Part shown: one piece after another, positions 26,502-35,557 of the stretch
Position numbering within the stretch: the stretch's first letter is position 1
Layout: every line of letters begins with the position of its first letter
Translations under genes and position numbers: made by a program
Assembly: GCF_900474295.1 (NCBI RefSeq)
Contig: NZ_UCOB01000020.1
Span: forward strand, 39,515-103,514
Direction: 5' to 3'
Length of the DNA: 64,000 nt
From: Synechococcus sp. UW140
GTDB lineage: Bacteria; Cyanobacteriota; Cyanobacteriia; PCC-6307; Cyanobiaceae
Notes under the pieces: model-generated
The model's input: the letters and a program-made list of their open reading frames with translations, nothing else
The model's database searches: none
Told to the model about the DNA's origin: nothing

Positions 26502-28583
26502 ATGGCGATGCCCCGTCTTCACCCCCGCACCATCGACGCCGTCAAGGAACGGGCCGACATTGTTGATGTGGTCGGTGAGCACGTCGTTCTCAAGAAGAAG
26601 GGGCGGGAGTTCGTCGGCATCTGTCCGTTCCATGACGACAGCAAACCGTCGATGACGGTGTCGCCTGCCAAGCAGTTCTATTACTGCTTTTCTTGCGGTG
26701 CAGGCGGGAACTCCATCAAGTTTCTGATGGAACTGCAGCGGCAGAGCTTCAGCGACGTTGTGCTCGAGCTGGCACGCAAATATCAGTTGCCTGTGGAGAC
26801 CGTCGACGGTCCGCAGCAGGAACGTCTGCGGCAGCAGCTCTCACGGCGAGAGAAATTGCATCGGGCCTTGGCTTTGGCTTCGGGCTGGTTCCGCACTCAG
26901 TTGCGCAGTGAGGCTGGCCAGGGTGCTCTGCAGTATCTGCGCGAGGGCCGGGGGCTCAGTGAGGCCACTCTTGATGCCTTTGAACTCGGTTATGCCCCGG
27001 AACAGTGGGATGGCCTGCTGAAGCACCTCCAGGCGGTCGAAGGCTTGGCCCCGGAACTGCTCGAGGCGGCCGGTCTTGTGGTGCCGCGCAAGGGTGGCAA
27101 TGGTTTTTATGACCGTTTTCGCCATCGGGTGATGGTGCCGATCCGAGACCGTCAAGGTCGGGTGATCGGTTTCGGTGGTCGCAGTCTGGATGGAGGCGAG
27201 CCGAAATACCTCAACTCCCCGGAAACGGAGGTATTCGAGAAGGGTAAGCATCTGTTTGGTCTCGACCGAGCCGCCAACGCCATTCGCAAGGACGACCGGG
27301 CTGTTGTCGTGGAAGGCTATTTCGATGTGATCGCTCTTCATGCCGCCGGCATCACCAATGCGGTGGCAGCCCTTGGCACTGCCCTGAGTGGGCAGCAGAT
27401 CACTCAGCTCTGTCGATGTAGTGACGGTAAGCGCATCGTTCTCAACTTCGACGCCGATGGTGCCGGGGTGCGTGCCGCCAACCGTGCCATTGGTGAGGTG
27501 GAACAGTTGGCGCTTCAGGGCCAGCTGGAGTTGCGGGTGCTCCACTTGCCTTCGGGCAAGGATCCCGATGACTACCTCAAGGAGCACGGCTCCGGCGATT
27601 ACCGCGCCCTCTTGGATCAGGCGCCGCTTTGGCTCGATTGGCAGATCGAGCAGGTGCTTGAAGGCCGCGATCTGGCGAAAGCGGATCAGTTCCAGCAGGG
27701 CGTCAGTGCCTTGGTGGCCCTGCTGGGCAAGCTGCCCCAATCAGCGATTCGCACCCATTACCTCCAACGGGTCGCGGAACGACTCAGTGGTGGGCAGGGA
27801 CGACTGGCATTGCAGCTTGAGGAGGATCTCCGCCAGCAGGTGAAGGGTCAGCGCTGGCATGGTCGATCGGCCCGGTTCGAACAGCCCGGGGAATCCAGCC
27901 AACGGGAGCGTTCTGAGGCCGAGATCCTGCGCCTGTATCTCCACTGCCCCTCCTATCGCAGTGTGATTCGGCGGGAACTGCGTCAGCGGGAATTAGAAGA
28001 TTTCGCGCTGCAACATCACCGTCTGCTCTGGGCCACTCTCACCGATCTGGAGGAAACCAACATCGGCTCCGGCCGGCTTGAGGCCGTCAGTCGTGGTCAG
28101 GACAGCGGCGAAGAACTGGCAGACCTCGATTTGCCCCGTCTGCTCACGGATCAGCTTCTGCTTGAGAACAGTGCGTTGGTGTCGCGGCTCACTCCTTTGC
28201 TCGAACCGGGTGAACTTCAGCGACTTGCCCTGAGTAACCCGTTGCAGCATCTGCGTGGCACAGCTGCCGTTCTCGAACGTCAGAAAAGTCTGAAGCGTTG
28301 TCGCCATCTGCTTGAGGCCTGGGGTGGGCAACGCCTGCAGACGCTTGAACGTTGCATCGCATCGCTGATCGCCCAGGAGCAGGATCAGCCGCAGGCACTG
28401 GCCAACATCGATATGGAGCAGCGCATCCACGCCCTGTTTGAAGACCTCAATGCCGACGCTCTGCGCTTCCAGGAGCTCTATTACTGCGAGCGGAAACACA
28501 TTGCCCACCTCGATGAACAGCGTTGCGCCGGTTATGCCAATCCCAATGAGGTTGTCAAAGACGACGTTCCTCCTGCGGCTTGA
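26502..28583 (+). CDS. dnaG: DNA primase
   Basis: Synthesises RNA primers at the fork. About 693 aa. Zinc-binding domain near the N-terminus: CPFH-x17-CFSCG pattern (CHC2-type). TOPRIM domain with VVEGYFDVIALHAAG (catalytic Glu) and NFDADGAG (metal Asp pair). The C-terminal part is a DnaB-interacting domain. Start is ATG 26502 or 26508; earlier in-frame GTG/ATG codons add residues that do not look like DnaG. Confidence 0.95.
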   Translation: MAMPRLHPRTIDAVKERADIVDVVGEHVVLKKKGREFVGICPFHDDSKPSMTVSPAKQFYYCFSCGAGGNSIKFLMELQRQSFSDVVLELARKYQLPVETVDGPQQERLRQQLSRREKLHRALALASGWFRTQLRSEAGQGALQYLREGRGLSEATLDAFELGYAPEQWDGLLKHLQAVEGLAPELLEAAGLVVPRKGGNGFYDRFRHRVMVPIRDRQGRVIGFGGRSLDGGEPKYLNSPETEVFEKGKHLFGLDRAANAIRKDDRAVVVEGYFDVIALHAAGITNAVAALGTALSGQQITQLCRCSDGKRIVLNFDADGAGVRAANRAIGEVEQLALQGQLELRVLHLPSGKDPDDYLKEHGSGDYRALLDQAPLWLDWQIEQVLEGRDLAKADQFQQGVSALVALLGKLPQSAIRTHYLQRVAERLSGGQGRLALQLEEDLRQQVKGQRWHGRSARFEQPGESSQRERSEAEILRLYLHCPSYRSVIRRELRQRELEDFALQHHRLLWATLTDLEETNIGSGRLEAVSRGQDSGEELADLDLPRLLTDQLLLENSALVSRLTPLLEPGELQRLALSNPLQHLRGTAAVLERQKSLKRCRHLLEAWGGQRLQTLERCIASLIAQEQDQPQALANIDMEQRIHALFEDLNADALRFQELYYCERKHIAHLDEQRCAGYANPNEVVKDDVPPAA

Positions 28584-28611
28584 GTGCAGCCACGTGTTGT
28601 CGGTTGCTTGG

Positions 28612-29859
28612 TCAGCTCAAGCCCACTAGTGCCTGATTGAGCGCCTGATCATCCATCCGTTCCAGCGCCAGGGCGTGCCAGTCCTGTCGCCAGATCTCAA
28701 TCCAGGTGTGTAGACGATCTTGAAAATGCGCGGTCAATTCTTGCGGGCCCAGCCCTGCAGCGATCCCATTGCGAAGCACCTCAGCGGCCAGGGCACCGCT
28801 TTCCAGGGCTCGGTCGATGCCGTGGCCTTGGTGAGGATCGACCAGGGAGGCAGCGTCTCCGGTGAGCAGTACCCCCGCAGGTGGCTGCAGTTGATCAATG
28901 GGATGCAACACCGGAATCGCCATGGTCCTGATCGCCCGAGGGGATGAGGCACTCGCATCGTGCCTTTTGACCGCTCCCTGGCCATCCAGTTGGCAAAGTA
29001 GATGGTCGATCCAGAGGCGTGTGCGCTGGATCAGCTCCTTTCCCCGTAAAGCAACGCCGCCTTCGGGTGTCGGCATCGCCGCAACTCCGCAGTTGTAGCC
29101 GCCAGGCACAGCAAAGGCCCAGGCATAGGTGGCTTCTCCAGGCCAGCGGTAGTCAATGCGTGAGATCGGCTCGCCTGAGCCACCATCTGAGCGTGCCATG
29201 GCCTCGTCTCCCAGATAACAGCGGCTGGCCAAGGCAAGCAGAGGTCGACCCTGCGACAGACGGCAGTGTCGTTGGATCATCGACCCGGCGCCATCGCAGC
29301 CCACCACGAGCTCTGCCTTGATCGCAAACTGACCCGTTCGTTGTCCGGCTGGATCGTGAATGCTGCCGCTCACCGTCCAACGCTGCTCATTGGCGTCCCA
29401 GTTCAGCCTTTCCCCCTGCCATCCGAATTGCATCGCGAGCTGGTGATCGTTGCAGCGTTGCATCAGCCAGTGGTCAAGGTCGCGGCGGCGAACGGTTTGC
29501 ATGCATGCTGTTCCCGACAGAATTCCATTGCCGTGCCTATGCCAGCCCCCATGGCTGTTTCTGTTGCTGTACTGCCTGGCTCTGACACTTCCCTGCTCCT
29601 TCAGGAAACTCCGTTTCTGCAGTTGTGGTGATTGTGCGTTCAGTCCCAGCTCCTGAATCAAGGTCTGGCTATAGAGGGGCAGGGCATCACCGCAGATCTT
29701 GTCGCGGGGGAAATGGGCTCGGTCGATGGCCAGCACATCCAATCCGCTGCCAGCAAGCCCAAGGCCACAGGCGGAACCTGCAGGGCCGAGCCCCACGATC
29801 AACACCCTGACCTGACGGTGTTGGCAATCCCCTTGTGATTGCTCCTCGGTTATGGACAT
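28612..29859 (-). CDS. FAD-dependent oxidoreductase, geranylgeranyl-reductase family
   Basis: A 415-aa flavoprotein. The N-terminal Rossmann motif VLIVGLGPAGSACG is followed by the family segment HFPRDKICGDALP; a second FAD motif VLLTGDAASLVDPHQGHG lies near residue 325. This matches the geranylgeranyl reductase (ChlP) superfamily, but it is probably a paralogue rather than ChlP itself. It could act on an isoprenoid or quinone. Its start overlaps the stop of the HExxH protein by about 10 bp, so the two are co-transcribed. Confidence 0.82.
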   Translation of the reverse strand: MSITEEQSQGDCQHRQVRVLIVGLGPAGSACGLGLAGSGLDVLAIDRAHFPRDKICGDALPLYSQTLIQELGLNAQSPQLQKRSFLKEQGSVRARQYSNRNSHGGWHRHGNGILSGTACMQTVRRRDLDHWLMQRCNDHQLAMQFGWQGERLNWDANEQRWTVSGSIHDPAGQRTGQFAIKAELVVGCDGAGSMIQRHCRLSQGRPLLALASRCYLGDEAMARSDGGSGEPISRIDYRWPGEATYAWAFAVPGGYNCGVAAMPTPEGGVALRGKELIQRTRLWIDHLLCQLDGQGAVKRHDASASSPRAIRTMAIPVLHPIDQLQPPAGVLLTGDAASLVDPHQGHGIDRALESGALAAEVLRNGIAAGLGPQELTAHFQDRLHTWIEIWRQDWHALALERMDDQALNQALVGLS

Positions 29860-30845
29860 GGCGTCAGTGGTTGATCCAAGCGGTTGTGCGTGAGCACGTG
29901 CAGGAGCTGCATCGAGTCCTCTGGCAGCTCCTTGCGCTGCAGCATGGCTTCGAGTTCCCGGGCCCGCTGCATCACCATCCCGCAGGCGTCGCGATGGTGA
30001 TCTGTAGCCAGCTCCTGGAGGTAGACATGAGCACGGGCATCGTCACGGAGGTCACCTGCATCACTGCATCCGAGCCCGAGGCGAAACAGCTCAGCGTTAA
30101 ACCAGCCCATGGCTGCAAGCATCCCCAGGGCATCGGCGATCAGTTCATCAAACAGGTTGATGCGCATCTCCCCTACCAGGCACTTGCAGGCGATGTGGGT
30201 CAGTTCATGTTCCAAGCGCCAGCACATCGACCGTTCGATCCAATCTTCATCACTGAGTTGTCCCGGCACAACAGTGCTTGTGAGGGAGCTGTAGGGCGCC
30301 CGGTGCAGGATCAGTACCTGGGAACGTTGATCTCTGCCGAGATCACGAATCAATCCCCAGTGGATCAGGCCTGCTACCGCCTGGGCATGGACGGTGGGCT
30401 GGATCGTGGAGCTCGAACACCGATGTGCAAGACAGCGCACGGCGAGAACGAAGTCGTCGTGATCACGGAACTCGAGCACCGGTATCGATCCACAGGGATG
30501 GGCGGCCAGACTGATCATCAGTCCTTCTGGATCCTTCAAGCTTGGGGCCATCGCTTGATCGCTGGCGTTGGGGGGCTCTCCTCGCAGCACAAGCCGTTGG
30601 TAGGCCTCGCCGTTGGTCGCGTCCGGATGGGGCGTTATCCAGAGCTGGGGCAGAGCCTTGCGCAAGGTCACCCACGACTGATCTGCTGTTGTATTGGCTA
30701 GCCATTCGGCCCACCAACGCTCCTGGGCAGAGGGCTTCAATGGCAGAGGTGGCCAGGGCTGATCGAAACCCTGAAAGACGTTGCAGTATGCCTCGATTGA
30801 CTGCATCACCCTCGCGTCAGCGACTGATGTTGGCTCTCTAGCCAT
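29850..30845 (-). CDS. HExxH metallopeptidase-like protein, unknown family
   Basis: 331 aa from ATG 30845; a longer frame to 30974 would overlap the divergent gene's start. Residues 213-217 are HELTH, and DELIAD (233-238) places Glu234 sixteen residues later. This is the HExxH...E spacing of gluzincin zinc proteases, though the fold is unconfirmed. There is no signal peptide or membrane helix. It is first in a two-gene unit with the FAD oxidoreductase. The exact family is not recognised. Confidence 0.7.
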   Translation of the reverse strand: MAREPTSVADARVMQSIEAYCNVFQGFDQPWPPLPLKPSAQERWWAEWLANTTADQSWVTLRKALPQLWITPHPDATNGEAYQRLVLRGEPPNASDQAMAPSLKDPEGLMISLAAHPCGSIPVLEFRDHDDFVLAVRCLAHRCSSSTIQPTVHAQAVAGLIHWGLIRDLGRDQRSQVLILHRAPYSSLTSTVVPGQLSDEDWIERSMCWRLEHELTHIACKCLVGEMRINLFDELIADALGMLAAMGWFNAELFRLGLGCSDAGDLRDDARAHVYLQELATDHHRDACGMVMQRARELEAMLQRKELPEDSMQLLHVLTHNRLDQPLTPCP

Positions 30846-30933
30846 GGTCAGCGGATGTGGTTCAGCTGCCGGAGCCCGATGATGGCTGACACAGCGGCAT
30901 CGTTCGCTGGCCTGCTCTATTCGGTGTTGTGCG

Positions 30934-31191
30934 ATGACGGCATTTCTCGAAGCGTTCTGGCATGGGGAGGGCATCGGCGATGGCGGTGACCTCGAGGAGG
31001 CGCTACAGGCCTATGTGTCCGTTAAGCCCGAAGACGGTGACTGGGAAGCCGCCTGCGCAGAAGAGGGAGCCGAGCCCAGGATTGAACGCTTTTCATCCTT
31101 TGATGCCTATCTCGACAATGAGGATCCATTGGAGACGATTGCTGTCAGCGCATCCATGATCAGCGAAGCCCTTGTGCAGCAGTTGCCCTGA
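30934..31191 (+). CDS. Small acidic hypothetical protein
   Basis: An 85-aa acidic protein (many Asp/Glu, for example EEALQAYVSVKPEDGDWEAACAEEG) not recognised beyond being a picocyanobacterial-type small protein. It is divergent from the HExxH gene, with 88 bp between the chosen starts. It is joined to the next gene: its stop TGA (31189-31191) overlaps ATG 31191. Confidence 0.6.
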   Translation: MTAFLEAFWHGEGIGDGGDLEEALQAYVSVKPEDGDWEAACAEEGAEPRIERFSSFDAYLDNEDPLETIAVSASMISEALVQQLP

Positions 31192-31484
31192 TGGTGGAGT
31201 CGTCCTTCGATTTCACGGCATTTACGGCCGTCAACCATCTCTGGCCCTCCTTTGTGGAGCGTTTGGGGACAACGCGGTCTCAGCAGGCCGTGCGTCAGGC
31301 CCTCGATCTACAGAGCATGCACGGCAAGGAAGGAACCGTGCCAGTGCTGTTCATTGAGACCTGTGGAATTGCTCTGGCCAGTTCGGTGCTGCTCAGGGAA
31401 CAGACCGGCTTGAATGCCCATGGCAATGGAATGGTGCTCATCCTGTCTAAGCGAGCCCAGGAGCTGCAGTTGATCTGGGGCTGA
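31191..31484 (+). CDS. Hypothetical protein
   Basis: A 97-aa protein with no recognised domain. The sequence is mixed alpha/beta (VPVLFIETCGIALASSVLLREQ, then NGMVLILSKRAQELQLIWG). Its start overlaps the stop of the upstream acidic protein, indicating a two-gene coupled operon. Function unknown. Confidence 0.6.
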   Translation: MVESSFDFTAFTAVNHLWPSFVERLGTTRSQQAVRQALDLQSMHGKEGTVPVLFIETCGIALASSVLLREQTGLNAHGNGMVLILSKRAQELQLIWG

Positions 31485-31491
31485 CTGGAAG

Positions 31492-31845
31492 ATGCTTGAG
31501 CGGTCTGTGCTGGCGTTGGCTTCGCTCCCATCTCTGATCTGGTCGGCAAGGACCATCAAAGAAGGCATCTTTGATGCAACCGGGATGACACTTGGTCAGG
31601 ACGCTTGCCTCCAGCCAACCCGGCACGATCTCATCGGCCAGGAACACCTTCGCCCGTCGGGTTTCTGCTCTGGAGTGTCGCCATCAAGATCCCCCGGAGC
31701 TCTTCCGAAGCCACGGTTGTCTAGGCCTGTTTGTGGTTGATCGGCCGATTGGTGAAATCTTCCGTCGTCATGAACGGATGGTTATGCGCTCAACGGTTGA
31801 CGTTTCTCCCAGACACTCGCGGCGATGGTGGGTGATGACCTGACG
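31492..31845 (+). other. Gap with possible gene remnant
   Basis: The 431-bp interval 31485-31915 has no intact gene. Two plus-strand frames read partly protein-like (31492-31740, then a different frame to 31843 ending ELFRSHGCLGLFVVDRPIGEIFRRHE). This could be a frameshifted relic, but I cannot name it. The evidence is weak. Confidence 0.25.
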
Positions 31846-31883
31846 TTTGGCGATTCAGTGTTTTGTAGACAGCACAACAAGGC

Positions 31884-31904
31884 GGCGGGCCAAGGAAGCC
31901 CGCC
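31884..31904 (-). terminator. Hairpin after the Coq4-like gene
   Basis: A perfect 7-bp stem GGCGGGC (31884-31890)/GCCCGCC (31898-31904) with a 7-nt loop, 11 bp beyond the coq4-like stop on the minus strand. The following T-tract is poor (GCCTTGTTGTG), so this is a hairpin terminator of moderate quality. Confidence 0.5.
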
Positions 31905-31915
31905 TATTGTCTTGC

Positions 31916-32569
31916 TCAAATCTTTGTCAAGTTGAGTTCCTCACGCCACTCCACCAGTGGTCGCTCCCAACCATCCTCCAAGCGGTAGCTGACGACACAT
32001 TTTGCTTTCAGGCCCATTTCAAACCCACGGCTCAGGGCGTGGAGTAAATCCTCCAATGATTCGTCCTCTTGCAACGTTTGTAGCATCGAGCCAAAGATCA
32101 GCAGAACCGCTAGAGGAGAACGATTTTGCGCCAGGTTGAATGCTTGCAAGCCAATTTCTCCTATTCCATCGATGCCAAATCCGGTGAGCACATGCACGAT
32201 ATCGTGTGTCTCTTTAAGCCGGTGAATGATGAACTCTTTGTCGTTGGTGATCGGTGACGGGTCAATCAGATCGTTAGGTGTGATGCCTTGGCTTTTTAGT
32301 TGCGTTGCAAAACAGTGGCCCAAGCTTTCTGCCGGCAGCATTTCCAGTGCATCGAGGTTGATGGCCTCCGGTCGCCAGTTGTCCTGGATCATGACCGCAA
32401 TGCCTGGCTGGCTCGCCATATGGCGCATCATCTGAGCCGCCATTGGGCTGCCCTGAATACTGGCAGCTACGGCATAAACACTTTTCAAGTCATCGGGATG
32501 CTGCAGGAATTGCCTCAGGCCAGACAGCATCCGCAACGACCGAATGCGCTCATCGAGATTGAACAGCAT
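31916..32569 (-). CDS. Coq4-family protein
   Basis: 217 aa from ATG 32569; an upstream in-frame extension is AT-rich and lacks domain character. The motif KETHDIVHVLTGFGIDGIGEIGLQAF matches the COQ4 signature HDxxH...G-x-x-x-GE, whose His/Asp/Glu residues bind a metal. Eukaryotic COQ4 is needed for ubiquinone synthesis. Cyanobacteria make plastoquinone instead, so the role here is open. Flanking DNA contains only a hairpin and gene relics, suggesting an accessory acquisition. Confidence 0.78.
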   Translation of the reverse strand: MLFNLDERIRSLRMLSGLRQFLQHPDDLKSVYAVAASIQGSPMAAQMMRHMASQPGIAVMIQDNWRPEAINLDALEMLPAESLGHCFATQLKSQGITPNDLIDPSPITNDKEFIIHRLKETHDIVHVLTGFGIDGIGEIGLQAFNLAQNRSPLAVLLIFGSMLQTLQEDESLEDLLHALSRGFEMGLKAKCVVSYRLEDGWERPLVEWREELNLTKI

Positions 32570-32887
32570 GGTTGGGGCGGCAAGATGCACTGAAGTTTTA
32601 GCAACCACATCACAGTGGCATTCAAAAAAATATATTATGATAATTTCTCTCGATGCCGATGAAGCCCCGATGTGTTTGGACACGCGGCTTAGTAAACAAT
32701 GATCGCACAAGATCTAGCGCAGTCTCTTTGTGTTTATGGCCGGCATCACAGCGCTTTCAAGGCTCGTCTCCTGCTGACTTGCTAAAGAATTATGAATCCC
32801 TGATGGCTCCCGCTTTTTGTTCATTCTGTCAGGCATAATTGATCTCTAGAATAGAGAGCTGGCGCCACCTTTGCTGAAGGTTGTCGT
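32570..32887. other. Non-coding stretch upstream of the Coq4-like gene
   Basis: AT-rich 318-bp gap. It contains a run of A residues and the palindrome ATTATGATAAT near 32630, a plausible promoter or operator for the minus-strand Coq4-like gene. The palindrome is only half-like a Fur box. No gene is seen. Confidence 0.4.
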
Positions 32888-33404
32888 TTGCAGGTTGATG
32901 TGGTGAATGCCTGTGATAGTGACAACAGTGTGGTGCGCAAGTTCCTCTATCCCGATCTGGCTCTGAGCTCGCTGGGTCTGGAGACTGAGTACCATGCCCG
33001 ATCTGATTGAGCATTGTTTGACCTCATCAATAAAGACCAGATGGTGTAAACCCAGGCGAGTGATCTTCTTGCCCTTTCCTCTTGGTCTCGCGATCGAGTC
33101 TTGATGATCGGTGATGCGCCCATGCCACGAGTGCCTCTGCCGGAGTGGGGCTGTGCAGCGATTGCCGATGCTGCAACTTTGAAAGTCACAGGCCGATGCG
33201 GTGATCCAAGATTGCCGCCAAGGTTTTGATCATTCCGCCTCCGCTTCTGTCCGGGCCTGGACCAGGGATCTCATGTTCAGGCACATTCCTGAGCCCAAAA
33301 TGCAGCAGATCGTGCAGGCGATGGTGAGTGGGCATGGATCCATTCAGGCCCGCACCACCGGCACATCGCTCAGTCGGGTTGTGGCGGCGCGCCCTAGTCG
33401 CTGA
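32888..33404 (+). pseudogene. Decayed protein gene with several frameshifts
   Basis: Four protein-like stretches in changing plus-strand frames read as one former gene: VDVVNACDSDNSVVRK... to a stop at 33010; ALFDLINKDQM in the next frame; SDLLALSSWSRDRVLMIGD... and a final frame (VIQDCRQGFDHSAS... [10 protein letters not shown]) ending at 33404. At least two frameshifts and two internal stops interrupt it. Family not recognised. Its 3' end overlaps the umuC stop region by 61 bp. Confidence 0.55.
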
Positions 33405-34618
33405 CGCCGCATCATCCAGCTCGGTGCCATCCCGCAGGCGGCCCAGCCGACCGTGCCGTTTCCGTAGCGTTGATTCAGTCGGTCGATGGTGTGCATCAAC
33501 GCCTCCCGTCGGTGTTGCTCCTTGGGGCTGCAGGGAACCAGCAGGTGGTGCTGCAGTTGGTTGGCTGCTTGGAGGTGCTGCATCAGGACGCCGGCTTTCG
33601 CCAGCGGCCGATGCGGCTGAAAAATGCGTGTGACCAGCGGAAGTGCTGCCTTCAGTAAAACGGTGGTGTCATTGCTGGGTAAGTCGAGCCTGGTGCTGGC
33701 TGCTTTGCTGTAAAACCCCGGACTGAAAGCGCTAGTACGGGTGTAGATCGTGAGGGCAGCGGTGTGTTGTCTCTGTTGGCGTAGTTTTTCAGCCGCGCGC
33801 ACCACATAGGAGGCGATCGCTTCCCGTAGTTCTTCGATGTTGGTGATCGGTCGGCTGAAGCTTCGACTCACGCAGGTTTCCTGCTTCGGAGCTGGTGCCA
33901 GTGCTAGAGGCAGGCACGCTTGGCCTTGCAGTTCTCGCTGCAACCGACAACCCACCACGCCTGCTTTCGCTCGGAGTACGCCGGTGGGCATGTCGCGCAA
34001 TTCCCTTGCATTGGTGATGCCGCGGCTTCGGCACCAATGGGCCAGCTTCCGGCCGATCCCCCAGACGTCTTCGATCGGGATCGCCTCCAGCCAGGGATCG
34101 GGATCGGCGCAGTGCCCCAGATCAAACACGCCGGCATGGGAGGACATTCCTTTGGCGAGATGGTTGGCGAGCTTGGCCTGGCCTTTGCTGCTTCCCAGGC
34201 CGATGGCAATCGGTAGCCCCAGGTTGCGTTTGATCTGGGCGCGCAGCAGCCGGGCCCATGCGTTCAGGTCGCCGTTGGCGGGCCTGGTGAGATGGGCGAA
34301 GGCTTCATCGATCGAATAGATCTCGAGCTCTTCCGCCTGGACCTCCAGCAAGCTCATGAGACGCTGGCTCATGTCGGCGTAGAGGGCGTAATTAGAGCTG
34401 CGCACCACCACATTCAGACGTTGGAGCTCCCGTTGGGCTTGAAAGAAGGGTGTTCCCATCGCGATACCCAGGGCTCGTGCTTCAGCGCTGCGGGCCACGA
34501 TGCAGCCATCGTTGTTGGAGAGCACCACCACCGGCTTCCCCTGTAGGGCTGGATCAAAGCTCTGCTCGCAGGAGGCATAGAAGTTGTTGGCGTCGATCAA
34601 TGCGATGGCCTGGGGCAT
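33344..34618 (-). CDS. umuC: Y-family DNA polymerase, UmuC
   Basis: Catalytic subunit of translesion polymerase V. 424 aa, full length. Asp9 of the first metal motif ([15 protein letters not shown]) and Asp104-Glu105 in YSIDEAF are present. The HhH segment [17 protein letters not shown] and the little-finger domain follow. ATG 34618 overlaps the umuD stop (TGATG), so the pair is coupled. Expected SOS control is supported by the box at 35077. Confidence 0.94.
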   Translation of the reverse strand: MPQAIALIDANNFYASCEQSFDPALQGKPVVVLSNNDGCIVARSAEARALGIAMGTPFFQAQRELQRLNVVVRSSNYALYADMSQRLMSLLEVQAEELEIYSIDEAFAHLTRPANGDLNAWARLLRAQIKRNLGLPIAIGLGSSKGQAKLANHLAKGMSSHAGVFDLGHCADPDPWLEAIPIEDVWGIGRKLAHWCRSRGITNARELRDMPTGVLRAKAGVVGCRLQRELQGQACLPLALAPAPKQETCVSRSFSRPITNIEELREAIASYVVRAAEKLRQQRQHTAALTIYTRTSAFSPGFYSKAASTRLDLPSNDTTVLLKAALPLVTRIFQPHRPLAKAGVLMQHLQAANQLQHHLLVPCSPKEQHRREALMHTIDRLNQRYGNGTVGWAACGMAPSWMMRRQRLGRAATTRLSDVPVVRA

Positions 34619-35061
34619 CAGAGTGGGTGGATCACGTGTATGGCTACGCCCCAGATCTGCACATCGATGCAGCGCTGAAGCTCCAGGTTTGGATAGTCCG
34701 GATGGGCGGCCTCCAGATGCAGACCATGCCCATCACGCATCAGGCGCTTGAGCGTGAAGGCGCCATCCAGCACGGCTACAACCACTCGGCCCGGCCTGGG
34801 CTCGAGGCTGCGGTCCACTACCAGCAGGTCGCCGTCATGGATGCCGGCACCGATCATTGAGTCGCCGCTGACGCGTAAGAAGAACGTGCTGCTGGGGTGG
34901 TGAATCAGCTGCTCATTGAGGTCAATCCCGACGTCCACATAGTCGTCGGCTGGGGAGGGAAACCCTGCTGCGACGCGTGCTTCGGCGAGGGGGAGTGTAA
35001 GCAGACGGCGCCGGGACCGTAGCGGCAGCGGCGTGTTCGGGAGCTCCAACGCGCGAACCAT
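34618..35061 (-). CDS. umuD: UmuD-like S24 autopeptidase
   Basis: A 147-aa UmuD/LexA-family protein that is self-cleaved on RecA filaments to UmuD', which activates UmuC. Cleavage site Ala32-Gly33 (AAGFPSP), catalytic Ser68 in GDSM and Lys105 in FTLKRL are all visible. First gene of the umuDC operon, 16 nt from a LexA-like box. Confidence 0.92.
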   Translation of the reverse strand: MVRALELPNTPLPLRSRRRLLTLPLAEARVAAGFPSPADDYVDVGIDLNEQLIHHPSSTFFLRVSGDSMIGAGIHDGDLLVVDRSLEPRPGRVVVAVLDGAFTLKRLMRDGHGLHLEAAHPDYPNLELQRCIDVQIWGVAIHVIHPL

Positions 35062-35076
35062 GCATTTGACCTTAAT

Positions 35077-35090
35077 GGTACAGATGTTCT
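35077..35090. promoter_or_regulatory. LexA-like SOS box upstream of umuDC
   Basis: On the minus strand the sequence is AGAACATCTGTACC, matching the cyanobacterial LexA consensus RGTACNNNDGTWCB with one mismatch (AGAAC for AGTAC). It lies 15 bp upstream of the umuD ATG. It also lies 66 bp from the divergent gene at 35156. Confidence 0.65.
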
Positions 35091-35155
35091 ATCAGGTGGA
35101 GTGGTGTGGTCGCGGCCCGGTGGCGGAGGATGCTTGCTCAACAAGGCTTTTCGCG

Positions 35156-35557
35156 ATGGCTGATGCCCCTTATCTCGTTGCTCTGGCGTTGATGGAGCAG
35201 AACGGACGCCGTGCCCTGCCGCTGGGAGGACGATCTCTGCCGGCAGATTCCGCCTCTGGTTTGACCGGTGACAGTCCCCATGCGATCGCCCGTGAGCTGG
35301 CTCTCGAGTTGCTGCTGCGGGTTTGGCAGCGCAGCGATGAGGGCTCGCTGCAGAGGGCGGCGGGCCCCGTCAGTTTGCTGTTGGTGGAGTTGCCGATGGA
35401 GCGTCTCCCGGAGGATCTGCCGGCGCTCAAAGCGGCTTGGCTCAACACAGGTGACACCGTTGCCTTTGAGGAGGGACTGCAGGCGATCGTTGGGCGGGCC
35501 TGGACGGTTGCCATCGAGAAGTTTCAGCCACTCACCTTCACGCCTTGGCCGCGATGA
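35156..35557 (+). CDS. Hypothetical protein divergent from umuDC
   Basis: 133 aa from ATG 35156 (longer frame to 35033 crosses the umuD promoter). Helical, with no signal peptide or recognised motif (YLVALALMEQNGRRALPLGGRSLP...). Its 3' end overlaps the convergent SGNH hydrolase by 20 bp. It shares the intergenic region with the LexA-like box and could be co-regulated. Function unknown. Confidence 0.6.
   Translation: MADAPYLVALALMEQNGRRALPLGGRSLPADSASGLTGDSPHAIARELALELLLRVWQRSDEGSLQRAAGPVSLLLVELPMERLPEDLPALKAAWLNTGDTVAFEEGLQAIVGRAWTVAIEKFQPLTFTPWPR

Noticed and set aside
26420..26503. Longer N-terminus for the EamA transporter
   Set aside because: It would overlap the dnaG start and adds an Arg-rich stretch not typical of the family.
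30846..30974. Longer N-terminus for the HExxH protein
   Set aside because: It overlaps the divergent 85-aa gene and lacks domain character.
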